NCBI RefSeq assembly: GCF_020141465.1
Contig: NZ_JAHSPD010000001.1
Coordinates: forward strand, 310,001 to 374,000
Direction of reading: 5' to 3'
DNA: 64,000 bases
From: Roseovarius carneus
Lineage (GTDB): Bacteria; Pseudomonadota; Alphaproteobacteria; Rhodobacterales; Rhodobacteraceae
The notes under the pieces are model-generated. The model made no database searches. It saw only the letters and a program-made list of their open reading frames with translations, and was not told the DNA's origin. Of the stretch, positions 43,345 to 52,420 are shown piece after piece. The translations under genes and the position numbers were made by a program. How positions within the stretch are numbered: position 1 is the stretch's first letter; each line of letters opens with the position of its first letter.

Positions 43345-45366
43345 ATGAACAACAGCGACATCAAGAACTTGGGTAGCTTCGTCTGGTCAGTGGCGGAACT
43401 CCTCCGGGGCGACTTCAAGCAGTCCGAGTATGGCAAGGTGGTGCTGCCCTTCGTGGTGCTGCGGCGGCTCGATTGCATTCTGGAGAAAACCAAGCCCGCC
43501 GTTCTAGAGATGGCGGGTTCCCTGCCCAAGGACATGGATGACGAGGCACGCGATGCGCTTTTGTCCGGCGTCGTGGGTGAGAATATCCGGCTCTACAACG
43601 AGTCGCGGTTCTCCTTCGCGGCGCTCAAAGGCCAGGACCCCAAGGACATCCACCGCAACCTGCTGGACTACATCACCAAGTTCTCCAGCAACGTGCGTGA
43701 CGTCTTTCTCGACAAGTTCCTCTTCACCGACCAGCTCAAGCGGCTGAGCGATGTCGGGTTGCTCTACCAAGTCTTCGACCGGTTCACGCAGATCGATCTC
43801 CACCCGGATACCGTCTCCAACCTCGAGATGGGCTATCTCTTTGAGGATCTGATCCGCCGCTTCTCGGAAATCTCCAACGAGACGGCAGGCGAGCATTACA
43901 CGCCGCGCGAGGTGATCCGGCTCATCGTGTCGCTCCTGCTGATCAACGACCGTGAGGCGCTGACCGGCAGCGGTGTCATTCGCCAGGTCTATGACCCCGC
44001 GGCGGGCACGGGCGGCATGCTCTCCATCGCGGAGATGGAGATGAAGGCGCTCAACGAGCGCATTCGCGTCGAGCTCTTCGGGCAGGAGCTGAACCCCGAG
44101 TCCTTCGCGATCTGCAAGTCCGACATGCTGGTCACCGGCCACAACCCCGAGAACATCGCCTATGGCAACACGCTGACCCAGGACGCGCACAAGGACCGCC
44201 GATTCCACTACATGCTCTCAAATCCACCCTATGGCGTCGACTGGAAGAAATACGCCGACCCGATCAAGGACGAGGCCGCCGAGCAGGGCATGTCCGGGCG
44301 CTTCGGGGCCGGGCTGCCGCGTATCTCGGACGGGCAGCTCCTGTTCCTCCAGCACATGATCTCCAAGATGCGCCATGACGAGCAAGGCTCGCGCATCGGT
44401 ATCGTCATGAACGGCTCGCCCCTCTTCACGGGCGGTGCCGGGTCCGGCGAGAGCGAGATCCGTCGCTGGATGCTGGAGAACGACTGGGTCGAGGCGATCA
44501 TCGCCCTGCCGACCGATCTCTTCTACAACACCGGCATTCAGACCTATGTCTGGCTGCTGACAAACCGCAAGGACCAGGTGCGACGCGGCAAGGTGCAGCT
44601 GATCGACGCCAGCGGCGAGCGGTTCTGGAAATCCATGCGAAAGTCGCTCGGCTCCAAGCGCCGCGAGATCACGCCCGAGGCCTGCGATCAGATCGCGCAG
44701 ATCTATGCCAAGATGTTGAACGGCGATGGTGACTGGGGTGACGTCTCCAAGATCTTCGCCACGACCGATTTCGGCTATCGCGAGATCCGGGTCGAGCGCC
44801 CCCTGAAACTGGCCTTCGAGGTCACGCAAGAGGGGCTGGAGGCCCTGCGCGAGGCGAAGCCCTTTGCCAAGCTCGACGAGGACGCGCGCAGCGCCATTCT
44901 GGAGTCGCTGGAGAGCCATCTAGCCGGTGAGCGGTGGGTGAGCCGCCCCGCCTTCGATAAGGCGCTCAGCGACTCGCTCCGGGCCTCTGGTGCGAAGATA
45001 GCTGCCCCGGTGCGCAAGGCGATCCTGAGCGCGCTATCGGAGCGTGACGAGGAGGCGGAGGTCTGCACTGATGCCAAGGGCAATCCCGAACCCGATACCG
45101 ATCTGCGCGATCACGAGCTGGTGCCGCTGGACCAGGACTGGCGAGACTACGTGAAGCGCGAGGTGCTGCCCTTCGTCCCCGACGCCTGGGTGGACGAGAG
45201 CCATACCGACGCCCAGGATGGCGGCGTTGGGCGTGTCGGGTATGAGATCAACTTCAACCGCTACTTCTACAAATACGTGCCGCCCCGACCGCTGGAAGAA
45301 ATCGACTCCGAGTTGAAGGCGCTGGAAGCGGAGATCGCTGGCCTGTTGCAGGAGGTGGTGGAGTGA
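43345..45366 (+). CDS. hsdM: type I restriction-modification methyltransferase subunit
   Basis: 673-aa N6-adenine DNA methyltransferase. An N-terminal helical domain (1-150, FVWSVAELLRGDFKQSEYGK) precedes the catalytic domain. The SAM site is YDPAAGTGGML (from Tyr216) and the catalytic NPPY is at 293-296. The C-terminal region is longer than in E. coli HsdM, as in many type I systems of this subfamily. RBS GGGGC precedes the ATG. It overlaps hsdS by 4 nt. Confidence 0.95.
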   Translation: MNNSDIKNLGSFVWSVAELLRGDFKQSEYGKVVLPFVVLRRLDCILEKTKPAVLEMAGSLPKDMDDEARDALLSGVVGENIRLYNESRFSFAALKGQDPKDIHRNLLDYITKFSSNVRDVFLDKFLFTDQLKRLSDVGLLYQVFDRFTQIDLHPDTVSNLEMGYLFEDLIRRFSEISNETAGEHYTPREVIRLIVSLLLINDREALTGSGVIRQVYDPAAGTGGMLSIAEMEMKALNERIRVELFGQELNPESFAICKSDMLVTGHNPENIAYGNTLTQDAHKDRRFHYMLSNPPYGVDWKKYADPIKDEAAEQGMSGRFGAGLPRISDGQLLFLQHMISKMRHDEQGSRIGIVMNGSPLFTGGAGSGESEIRRWMLENDWVEAIIALPTDLFYNTGIQTYVWLLTNRKDQVRRGKVQLIDASGERFWKSMRKSLGSKRREITPEACDQIAQIYAKMLNGDGDWGDVSKIFATTDFGYREIRVERPLKLAFEVTQEGLEALREAKPFAKLDEDARSAILESLESHLAGERWVSRPAFDKALSDSLRASGAKIAAPVRKAILSALSERDEEAEVCTDAKGNPEPDTDLRDHELVPLDQDWRDYVKREVLPFVPDAWVDESHTDAQDGGVGRVGYEINFNRYFYKYVPPRPLEEIDSELKALEAEIAGLLQEVVE

Positions 45367-46637
45367 CAGACATAATGACACTCGCGAGCCCTCCTGACTG
45401 GCAACTCTATCGCCTAGGTCAGCTGTTCCGCGAGCGCAAAGAAAAGGGCAGTGACAAAGACTTCCCACCACTCTCTGTCACGATGAGCGGGATCGTTCCG
45501 CAATTGGAAACCGCCGCGAAGAGCGACGATGGCGAGAATCGCAAAGTAGTCCGCGTCGGTGACTATGTGATCAATAGTCGCTCTGACCGCAAAGGCTCAG
45601 GTGGTGTATCCGCGCATGAGGGCTCGGTCTCGCTGATCAGCATCGTTCTTGAGCCGCGAAATATCGACCCTCGCTTTGCACACCATTTATTGCGTTCGCC
45701 CGCGTTCCAAGAAGAGTTCTATCGCTGGGGACATGGTATTGTCGCAGACCTTTGGACGACGCGCTACGGCGATATGAAAAACATTAGGTTGCGAATACCC
45801 GACCTCGCGACCCAACGCCAGATTGCCGACTTTCTGGACCGTGAGACCGCAAGGATAGACCTGCTGGTCGAGAAAAAGCAGCGGTTGGTGGGGTTGCTGG
45901 GGGAGCGTTTCAACGCAAGAAGGAATAGCGTATTTCGGCAGATACCTAATTCACAATATCGCCCACTACGCTGGTTACTCACTCGAATATGCGATGGTCC
46001 ATTTGGTTCCGGTCTGACATCAGCTCACTATACAGACACTGGAGTTAGGGTTGTCCGCCTGCAAAATATCAAGGACGGCGGGTTCGCGGACGGAGACGCC
46101 GCCTTCATCTCAGAAGAACACTACACGACGTTAGGCGACCACGATGTCAAAGCTGGCGATTTGCTAGTCGCAGGATTAGGCGACGAGAAGAACAAAGTTG
46201 GTCGCGCCTGCATCGCTCCGGATGGACTTGGTCCGGCGATGGTCAAAGCAGATTGCTACAGGGTTCGTTTGAAAAGAAATCTGATCTCTCATCATTTCGT
46301 CGCTGAATACTTGTCCTCCGATGAGAGTTGGCCACAAATCGATGCACTTGCCAAAGGTGTAACGCGAAGCCGCCTGAACCTAGAGTTGGTTCGCCGCATC
46401 CGCGTGCCAGTTCCACAAATGGAACAGCAAAACAAAATCATCGAGCAGGTAGCTTGTGAGAGAAGTGTGTTCTCATCGGCGTCGGCACGCATCATAGCGT
46501 CCATCGCCCGCCTCAAAGAATACCGCTCCGCCTTGATCACAGCCGCTGTCACGGGGCAAATCGACGTATCGACCCACGCCAAATCCGGCACCTTCGACCG
46601 CCGCCTCGACGCCATCCAAGAGAAGATAGGCGCATGA
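45363..46637 (+). CDS. hsdS: type I restriction-modification specificity subunit
   Basis: 424 aa from a GTG at 45363 that overlaps the hsdM stop. Two target-recognition domains are seen. TRD1 (about 1-150) and TRD2 (about 200-360, LLTRICDGPFGSGLTSAHY) are each followed by a conserved helix (IADFLDRETARIDLLVEKKQRL and the matching C-terminal EQVACERSVF region). The TRDs set the bipartite DNA target; the sequence alone does not tell which. Confidence 0.93.
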   Translation: MTDIMTLASPPDWQLYRLGQLFRERKEKGSDKDFPPLSVTMSGIVPQLETAAKSDDGENRKVVRVGDYVINSRSDRKGSGGVSAHEGSVSLISIVLEPRNIDPRFAHHLLRSPAFQEEFYRWGHGIVADLWTTRYGDMKNIRLRIPDLATQRQIADFLDRETARIDLLVEKKQRLVGLLGERFNARRNSVFRQIPNSQYRPLRWLLTRICDGPFGSGLTSAHYTDTGVRVVRLQNIKDGGFADGDAAFISEEHYTTLGDHDVKAGDLLVAGLGDEKNKVGRACIAPDGLGPAMVKADCYRVRLKRNLISHHFVAEYLSSDESWPQIDALAKGVTRSRLNLELVRRIRVPVPQMEQQNKIIEQVACERSVFSSASARIIASIARLKEYRSALITAAVTGQIDVSTHAKSGTFDRRLDAIQEKIGA

Positions 46638-46668
46638 CTGACACAAGGCTGCGACATGGAGTGGCGCA

Positions 46669-47103
46669 ATGAAAAAGCGTGGCGGATATATTGGCGGGTC
46701 TACGCTTATCCAAGGCGGTTCGGACTGGTTCGGACGGGATCAAATTGGTGTTGACCCGGAATCTGGTGAAACTGCTGAAGAAAGAAGAAAGCGCAAATTT
46801 ATAGAAGCGAAGCGTGAGATCGCAAAGAAGAGACGGGATGCTGAAAAAGAACGAAAAATTCGAGAGTTTGAGCGCCTCAACTTCTCCGTGGGCGGCCCGA
46901 AGAAAACAGAGTGTCAGAAACGAAAAGATGCTCTGCTCAGGCAGCAACTGCTGGAAAACTATGTCCGCGATGATGAAGAGCGGCAACGAAAGAAGGAAGA
47001 GAGAGATGCGCGGATGGAGCGTGTCGCCTTTGAGGTTCGGAAGATGAAACCCGCAATAGACCCTTCCAAATCCACGCGCGGCGTAGTGAAGGGAAAAAAA
47101 TGA
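46669..47103 (+). CDS. extra coiled-coil gene inside the hsd operon
   Basis: 144 aa, very rich in Lys, Arg and Glu. After MKKRGGYIGGSTLIQGGSD comes a long charged helix (about 35-65 and 85-125) with a Pro/Ser tail ending RGVVKGKK. It overlaps the hsdR start by 4 nt (ATGA), so hsdR translation depends on it. It is not a standard type I subunit and I do not recognise it. Possibilities are a translational leader, a DNA-mimic or accessory factor; none is supported by a motif. Confidence 0.7.
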   Translation: MKKRGGYIGGSTLIQGGSDWFGRDQIGVDPESGETAEERRKRKFIEAKREIAKKRRDAEKERKIREFERLNFSVGGPKKTECQKRKDALLRQQLLENYVRDDEERQRKKEERDARMERVAFEVRKMKPAIDPSKSTRGVVKGKK

Positions 47104-50066
47104 CCACCACCCACACCTCCGCCGATATCCACCAGGAGAAAGTCTTCGAGGCGCACATCGTCGCCTGCCTGACCGCCGACCAAGGATACGTCCAACGCGA
47201 CTGCGTGGCGCACTACGACGTGGCCCACGCGCTCGACACCGAGCTGCTGTTCCGCTTCCTCAAGACCACGCAGCCAGAGGCATGGCAGACCCTTGAAGAC
47301 CACTACAGCGCCCAGTCCGAGGCTGAAGTGCTCAAGAGGCTCGACAAGGCGCTGAAGGAGAACCCCACCCATGTTGTGCTGCGCGAGGGCATCAAGCTGG
47401 TGCCCAACATCCGCTTCGCGCTCTGCTTCTTCAAGCCCGCCTCGAACCTGAACCCCGACCTCACCCGGCTCTTTGAGGCGAACATCCTCTCGGTGATGCG
47501 CCAGGTGCATTACAGCGCCAAGGACCCGAAGAAATCCATCGACATCGTCACCTTCGTCAACGGCATCCCCGTCGCGACACTGGAGGTGAAGAACCTGCTA
47601 ACGAAGCAGAACGTCAAGCACGCCGAGAAGCAGTATCGACAGGACCGCTCCCCGGCGGGCGAGCCGCTCTTGACCTTCAAGCGCGGTGCCATCGTGCATT
47701 TCGCGTTGGACCAGGACAACGTGTCGATGACCACCCGGCTAATGAACGGCAAGACGCGCTTCCTGCCTTTCAACCGAGGCCGGGATGGCGGTGCCGGCAA
47801 CCCTGATGTGCCGAATGAGAACCGGGTCGCCTATCTCTACAAGGATCTGCCCGAGGGTCGTGCGGTCTTCTCGCGCGAGGTGCTGCTCGACCTGATCGGG
47901 CGCTTCATCCACCTCGAACGCTCGGATGGCAAAGAGGTGCTGATCTTCCCGCGCTTCCAGCAGTTCGATGCCGTGAGGAAAGTTCTGGCCGACGCGCGGA
48001 TGCAGGGCGCCGGGCAGAACTACCTCATTCAGCACAGCGCTGGGTCGGGCAAGTCTAACACCATCGCCTGGACTGCGCATCAGATCATCAACCTGCATGA
48101 TGAGGAAGACCAGCCGCTCTTCGACACCGCGATCATCGTGACCGACCGCTTGGTCCTGGACCGGCAGTTGCAGAACACGATCGGCGGCTTCGCTCAGACC
48201 GAAGGCGTGGTGAAGAAGATCGACGGCACATCCCGTGATCTCAAGGACGCGATCCTGAAGGGTGCGCGCATTATCATCACGACGATCCAGAAGTTTGGCA
48301 CCGAGCACTTGGCGACGATCTCGGGCCAGGCCGGGCGCAATTTCGCGGTGATAATCGACGAGGCACACTCCTCGCAATCCGGTAAGGCCGCCCAGGCGAT
48401 GAGCGACGCGCTGACGCGCGACCCTACCAGCTCCGACGAAATCGAGGACATGGTGCTGGCCTTCCAGAAGGCACGGGGACCGCAGAAGAACATCTCCTTC
48501 CTCGCGTTCACTGCGACGCCTCGCAACGTGACGCTGGAAAGGTTCGGGCGCATCGGCGCGGACGGTAAGCCCCACCCGTTCCACCTCTACTCGATGCGCC
48601 AGGCGATCGAGGAAGAGTTCATCGTCGACGTGCTCAAGAACTACATGACCTACAAGGCGTATTATCAGCTCGAGAAGACCATCGAGGACGATCCGGCTTT
48701 CAAGGGGCGCAAGGCGCAGTCGCGTGTCGCGCGCTACGCCTCACTGCACCCCACGGCTATCGATCAGAAGGTCGAGGTGATTGTCGAGCATTTCCGTCGC
48801 CACGTCGCTAGGGAGCTGGCCGGACAGGCGAAGGCGATGATTGTCACGCAGAGCCGCGAACACGCGCTGCGATATTGGCAGCAGCTGACCCGTTACATTG
48901 AAGACAAGGGGTATAGCGGACTGAAGGCGCTGGTGGCCTTCTCGGGCGATCTGACCGTCGATGGCAATGTCTGGACCGAAGCGACAGCCAATGGCTTCGC
49001 TGAGACCGAACTTCCCAAAAAGTTCGATAGGGGCGAATACCAGGTCCTCGTCGTTGCCGAGAAGTATCAGACCGGGTTTGACCAGCCCAAGCTCGTAGCG
49101 ATGTATGTCGACAAGAAGCTCGCCGGACTGCAGGCCGTGCAGACGCTTGCCCGGCTGAACCGCAGCTATGGGAAAGACAAGCCCACCTACGTGCTCGACT
49201 TCCAGAACACGATGGAGGACATCCGGGAGGCGTTTGCCCCGTTCTTCGAGACGACCGCTCTGGAGGAGCGCACCGACCTCAATCAGATCTACGATCTGGA
49301 GCAGCGCATCACGAATGCCACCTATCTCCATCAGGACGAGGTAGAGCGCTTCGCGGATCAGTTCTTCAAAGGTGATTTGACGACGCAGGACCGGCTGGCG
49401 CTCGAAGGCACCGTGCGCCTCGCTGTAGAGCGCTTTAAGCTTGATGAAGACGAGGCGCAGCAGGAAGAGTTCCGGCAGCTCTTGAAGAGCTTCCTGCGCT
49501 TCTACGCGTTCGTAGCGCAGGTGGTGTCGCTTAACGATGCTTGGCTGGAAAAGCTCTACGCATACTCGGCTTGGCTCTCGCGCCTGCTGCCGTCACGTGA
49601 TGTGCCGGCTGACATTACCATTACAGATGATATGCTGACCCTGTCGGCCTTCAAGCTCCAGAAAGGAGAAGAAGGCAGTGCCTCCCTCGTCGCCGGGCAA
49701 GTCACCGCGCTCAGCCCTATCACTGAGTTCGGCGCCAACCCCTATACCGAGGAGGAAGAGCGGTCACTTTCGGAAATCATCGACTCTTTCAACGAGCGGC
49801 ATGGGACAAGCTTCTCGCGCGAGGACTTTCTCCGCTTCGAGCGCGTCACGCGTGACATCATGGATGAGGATATGACTGAGATGGTCCGCAACAACCCGGC
49901 CGACGTCGTCTACAACGCCTTCTCGCAGGCGTTCTTCCAGGGCATGGTCAAAATGTTCCAGAACGACAATGAGATGCGCAACATCGTCATGACCGACAAA
50001 GACGCGCGTGAGCAGGCAACACGGCACTTCTTCAAGAGGGCGCAGAGAACGGCTCGGAAGGGATGA
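47100..50066 (+). CDS. hsdR: type I restriction endonuclease motor/nuclease subunit
   Basis: 988 aa. The N-terminal nuclease domain shows the type I motif NGIPVATLEVKN (about residue 160). The SF2 translocase follows: Walker A SAGSGKSNT (about 312), DEAH box IIDEAHSSQ, motif III FTATP, and VAEKYQTGFDQP / QTLARLNRSYG as motifs V-VI. The C-terminal helical domain binds HsdM/HsdS. Intact length, no frameshift. Restricts DNA lacking HsdMS methylation. Confidence 0.95.
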   Translation: MTTTHTSADIHQEKVFEAHIVACLTADQGYVQRDCVAHYDVAHALDTELLFRFLKTTQPEAWQTLEDHYSAQSEAEVLKRLDKALKENPTHVVLREGIKLVPNIRFALCFFKPASNLNPDLTRLFEANILSVMRQVHYSAKDPKKSIDIVTFVNGIPVATLEVKNLLTKQNVKHAEKQYRQDRSPAGEPLLTFKRGAIVHFALDQDNVSMTTRLMNGKTRFLPFNRGRDGGAGNPDVPNENRVAYLYKDLPEGRAVFSREVLLDLIGRFIHLERSDGKEVLIFPRFQQFDAVRKVLADARMQGAGQNYLIQHSAGSGKSNTIAWTAHQIINLHDEEDQPLFDTAIIVTDRLVLDRQLQNTIGGFAQTEGVVKKIDGTSRDLKDAILKGARIIITTIQKFGTEHLATISGQAGRNFAVIIDEAHSSQSGKAAQAMSDALTRDPTSSDEIEDMVLAFQKARGPQKNISFLAFTATPRNVTLERFGRIGADGKPHPFHLYSMRQAIEEEFIVDVLKNYMTYKAYYQLEKTIEDDPAFKGRKAQSRVARYASLHPTAIDQKVEVIVEHFRRHVARELAGQAKAMIVTQSREHALRYWQQLTRYIEDKGYSGLKALVAFSGDLTVDGNVWTEATANGFAETELPKKFDRGEYQVLVVAEKYQTGFDQPKLVAMYVDKKLAGLQAVQTLARLNRSYGKDKPTYVLDFQNTMEDIREAFAPFFETTALEERTDLNQIYDLEQRITNATYLHQDEVERFADQFFKGDLTTQDRLALEGTVRLAVERFKLDEDEAQQEEFRQLLKSFLRFYAFVAQVVSLNDAWLEKLYAYSAWLSRLLPSRDVPADITITDDMLTLSAFKLQKGEEGSASLVAGQVTALSPITEFGANPYTEEEERSLSEIIDSFNERHGTSFSREDFLRFERVTRDIMDEDMTEMVRNNPADVVYNAFSQAFFQGMVKMFQNDNEMRNIVMTDKDAREQATRHFFKRAQRTARKG

Positions 50067-50148
50067 CCGCCCCTGTCGTCAAAGTCCTTAGCGTTGTCAT
50101 ATGAGAAGCTGCCAGCCGTGCAAGCTAAACTCTTTTCGAGGTATACTA

Positions 50149-51306
50149 ATGTTCCAGATTGACCGCTCCACCAACCGCCTGCGCAAGCTTGAACGCCCCA
50201 ACTTCTCGGAGGTTGGCGTCCGTGAACGCGACCACCTGCAGGAATGGCTCGCCTCCATGCCTGAGGCGCTTTGCGAGGCTATGGGTGAGGATGAAGGCGG
50301 CCTCCTGATCATTCAAAAAGAGTTTGACGGGTTCCAGGACACTCGAGAGCGGCTCGACTTACTGGCGCTCGATAAGAACGGGCAACTGGTGGTCATCGAG
50401 AACAAGCTGGATGACTCGGGCCGCGATGTCGTTTGGCAAGCTTTGAAGTATGCAGCCTACTGCTCGCAGCTGAACAAAGAGAACATCATCGAGATCTTCC
50501 AGCGATATCTGGATCGCCACGGTGACGGCCGCAACGCATCTGAAGCGATATGCGAATTTCTCGAGGTAGACACGCTGTCTGACGTCGCTGTGAACGAGGA
50601 TAATAATCAGAGGATCGTCTTCATCGCAGCGAAGTTCCGCAAGGAGGTAACATCAACGGTCCTCTGGCTGTGCGGTCATAAGATCGACGCGCGGTGCATC
50701 AAGGTGGTGCCCTACAAGTTCAGTGGCGAGCTTCTTGTAGACATTCAACAGGTGATCCCGCCGCCTGAAGCAGCTGATTACATGGTTCGCATGGCCGAAA
50801 AAGCGACCGAAGAAAAATCCATGAAAGGCGCACAAAGGAAAAGCCACCAGATCCGGTTGGCGTTCTGGGCTCAAGCTCTTGAGCAACTGAGTAGTCGAGG
50901 CTCCCAGCGGTTCCAGAAAGTGAGTGCGTCCAAGGACCACTGGATCAGCTGCGGCACTGGTATCGGGGGCTGCGCTATGGCACTCGTCTTGGCGCAGACG
51001 GAAATCCGGGCGGAGTTCGTGATGCAGCGGTCCGATGCCGAGCAGAACAAGTGGCTTTTCGATCAGCTCCTGGCCATGCGTGAGGAGATCGAGGGCAGTG
51101 CCAACATGTCGCTGAACTGGGATCGGAAAGAAAACGTAAAGCGCTGTTTCATCCGCACATCGCTGCCCATCGATACATCCAATGAGGAAAATTGGCCGGA
51201 GATGATACGCTGGGCTTGTGAAACCTACGAAGCTATCGAGAGCGCTGTCGTGCCACACCTAAATAGTTTGAATGTCCGTTTGCAAGCCGGTGAGGCATCA
51301 ACCTGA
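50149..51306 (+). CDS. PD-(D/E)XK nuclease-like protein with DUF4268-type C-terminus
   Basis: 385 aa from the ATG at 50149 (MFQIDRSTNRLRKLERPNF); the frame opens at 50101. Residues about 60-100 read QKEFDGFQDTRERLDLLALD, then LVVIENKLDD: the Asp...ExK core of a restriction-like fold. The C-terminal 150 aa (FWAQALEQLSSRGSQRFQKV to the end) resemble DUF4268, often found next to R-M genes. It lies 83 bp after hsdR, same strand, so it probably belongs to the hsd defence unit. Whether it cuts DNA is unknown. Confidence 0.75.
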   Translation: MFQIDRSTNRLRKLERPNFSEVGVRERDHLQEWLASMPEALCEAMGEDEGGLLIIQKEFDGFQDTRERLDLLALDKNGQLVVIENKLDDSGRDVVWQALKYAAYCSQLNKENIIEIFQRYLDRHGDGRNASEAICEFLEVDTLSDVAVNEDNNQRIVFIAAKFRKEVTSTVLWLCGHKIDARCIKVVPYKFSGELLVDIQQVIPPPEAADYMVRMAEKATEEKSMKGAQRKSHQIRLAFWAQALEQLSSRGSQRFQKVSASKDHWISCGTGIGGCAMALVLAQTEIRAEFVMQRSDAEQNKWLFDQLLAMREEIEGSANMSLNWDRKENVKRCFIRTSLPIDTSNEENWPEMIRWACETYEAIESAVVPHLNSLNVRLQAGEAST

Positions 51307-51395
51307 TGGCCTGGGTCTCGGAGTCGGATCTCGAAGATCTCATGATGGAGAAACTGGCAGGGCTCGGTTATGCCCGTGATCCTCCATCCGGGTGA
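51306..51395 (+). pseudogene. 5' remnant of a second hsdR-like gene
   Basis: The ATG at 51306 overlaps the previous stop. The first 22 codons (MAWVSESDLEDLMMEKLAGL) look like the N-terminus of a type I R subunit. The frame then runs into a foreign sequence and stops at 51395. The break coincides with the start of the yedK-like fragment at 51370. Confidence 0.6.
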
Positions 51396-51516
51396 CTATG
51401 AGCAATGGCTGGAGGGCGACGCCAACGAGGCACATGATCTCTTGCGGCCCTACCCGGCAGAGGCCATGCGGGTGATCAAGAGCGGCGAGACTGAGCTACA
51501 AGATAACCTCTTGTGA
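51370..51516 (+). pseudogene. 3' fragment of a yedK/HMCES (SOS peptidase) gene, copy 1
   Basis: 48 codons from MPVILHPGDYEQWLEGD to a TGA at 51514-51516. This equals the C-terminal segment of SRAP-domain proteins, including the MPVIL motif. The catalytic N-terminus is missing. It is closely related to the end of the fragment at 56081-56687. Confidence 0.75.
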
Positions 51517-51551
51517 TCGGCGCATCGGTGAGTTTTGTGCTTGGCAGGCTA

Positions 51552-52418
51552 TCAATCCCTTTCAAGTAGAAACTTGAACAGCCGAGCGGCAGGGCCGTTT
51601 TGTGCCTTTGATGTGACCTGCGCGATGAACAGCTGCTTTTCCAGATGCATTCCTTCGAGCCTCGCTATTGCCAGAGAGCCAGACGCGATTTCGCTGCGCA
51701 CCGCTGTTTCTAGGACGATTGACGCTCCAAGTCCGGCGGCGACGCCGCGCTTCACCGCCTCGGTCGAGCCTACATTGCCGATGGTGTCGAGATCTTCTGC
51801 TTGGGGCCCGAGTGCTTCTGTCAGAAGGGTGCCGGTCCCGCTTCCGCGTTCGCCGCCCAGTATCCTGAGCGTTTTGAGTTCGGCAAAGGTGATAGCGTCG
51901 CGCGCGGCAAATGGGTGATTGGGTGGCAGGATGACGATCATTTCATCGCTGATCCAAGGCGCCACCGTGACGGCGGGGTGAGAAATTGGCCACTCCATCG
52001 CGGCGATGTCGATCTCTCCGGCTAGCAGCATTTGCGCAACGCGGGGGTTGGGCGCCGCGATGACTTCCCATTGCATCTGCGATGATGTCTGTTTGAGAAA
52101 GGATGCCAGCGCATCCGGCATGAAGTATGATGCGATGTTGCCGCTGCATCCGATCTTGAGCGACTCGGATAAAACGGCAGCCTGCGCCCTTTGGGTGGAT
52201 GTAAGAACCTGCTGTGCATGTGGAAGCAGTCGCAGCCCTGCGTCTGTCAGGCGGCTGCCGCTATGGCTGCGCTGGATCAGGGGGGCGCCCAGGGCCTCTT
52301 CCAGTTTCTTGATATGTTGAGACAGGGTAGACTGCGCAATGTCGATCCGGGCGGCGGCAGCCTGGAAGCTGCCGAGCTCGGCCAGCGCGACGAAGCTTTT
52401 GAGAAAAGTCGGGTTCAC
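51552..52418 (-). CDS. ptxE: LysR-family regulator of phosphite genes (PtxE-like)
   Basis: 288 aa. HTH at about 3-60 (FLKSFVALAELGSFQAAAARIDIAQSTLSQHIKKLEE, cited only by position 5-41). The effector domain begins near residue 88. It lies 2 nt after ptxD on the same strand, and in Pseudomonas stutzeri the LysR gene ptxE also follows ptxD. A dyad in the ptxD/ptxA divergent promoter is its likely target. The PtxE name rests on context. Confidence 0.78.
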   Translation of the reverse strand: MNPTFLKSFVALAELGSFQAAAARIDIAQSTLSQHIKKLEEALGAPLIQRSHSGSRLTDAGLRLLPHAQQVLTSTQRAQAAVLSESLKIGCSGNIASYFMPDALASFLKQTSSQMQWEVIAAPNPRVAQMLLAGEIDIAAMEWPISHPAVTVAPWISDEMIVILPPNHPFAARDAITFAELKTLRILGGERGSGTGTLLTEALGPQAEDLDTIGNVGSTEAVKRGVAAGLGASIVLETAVRSEIASGSLAIARLEGMHLEKQLFIAQVTSKAQNGPAARLFKFLLERD

Positions 52419-52420
52419 GT

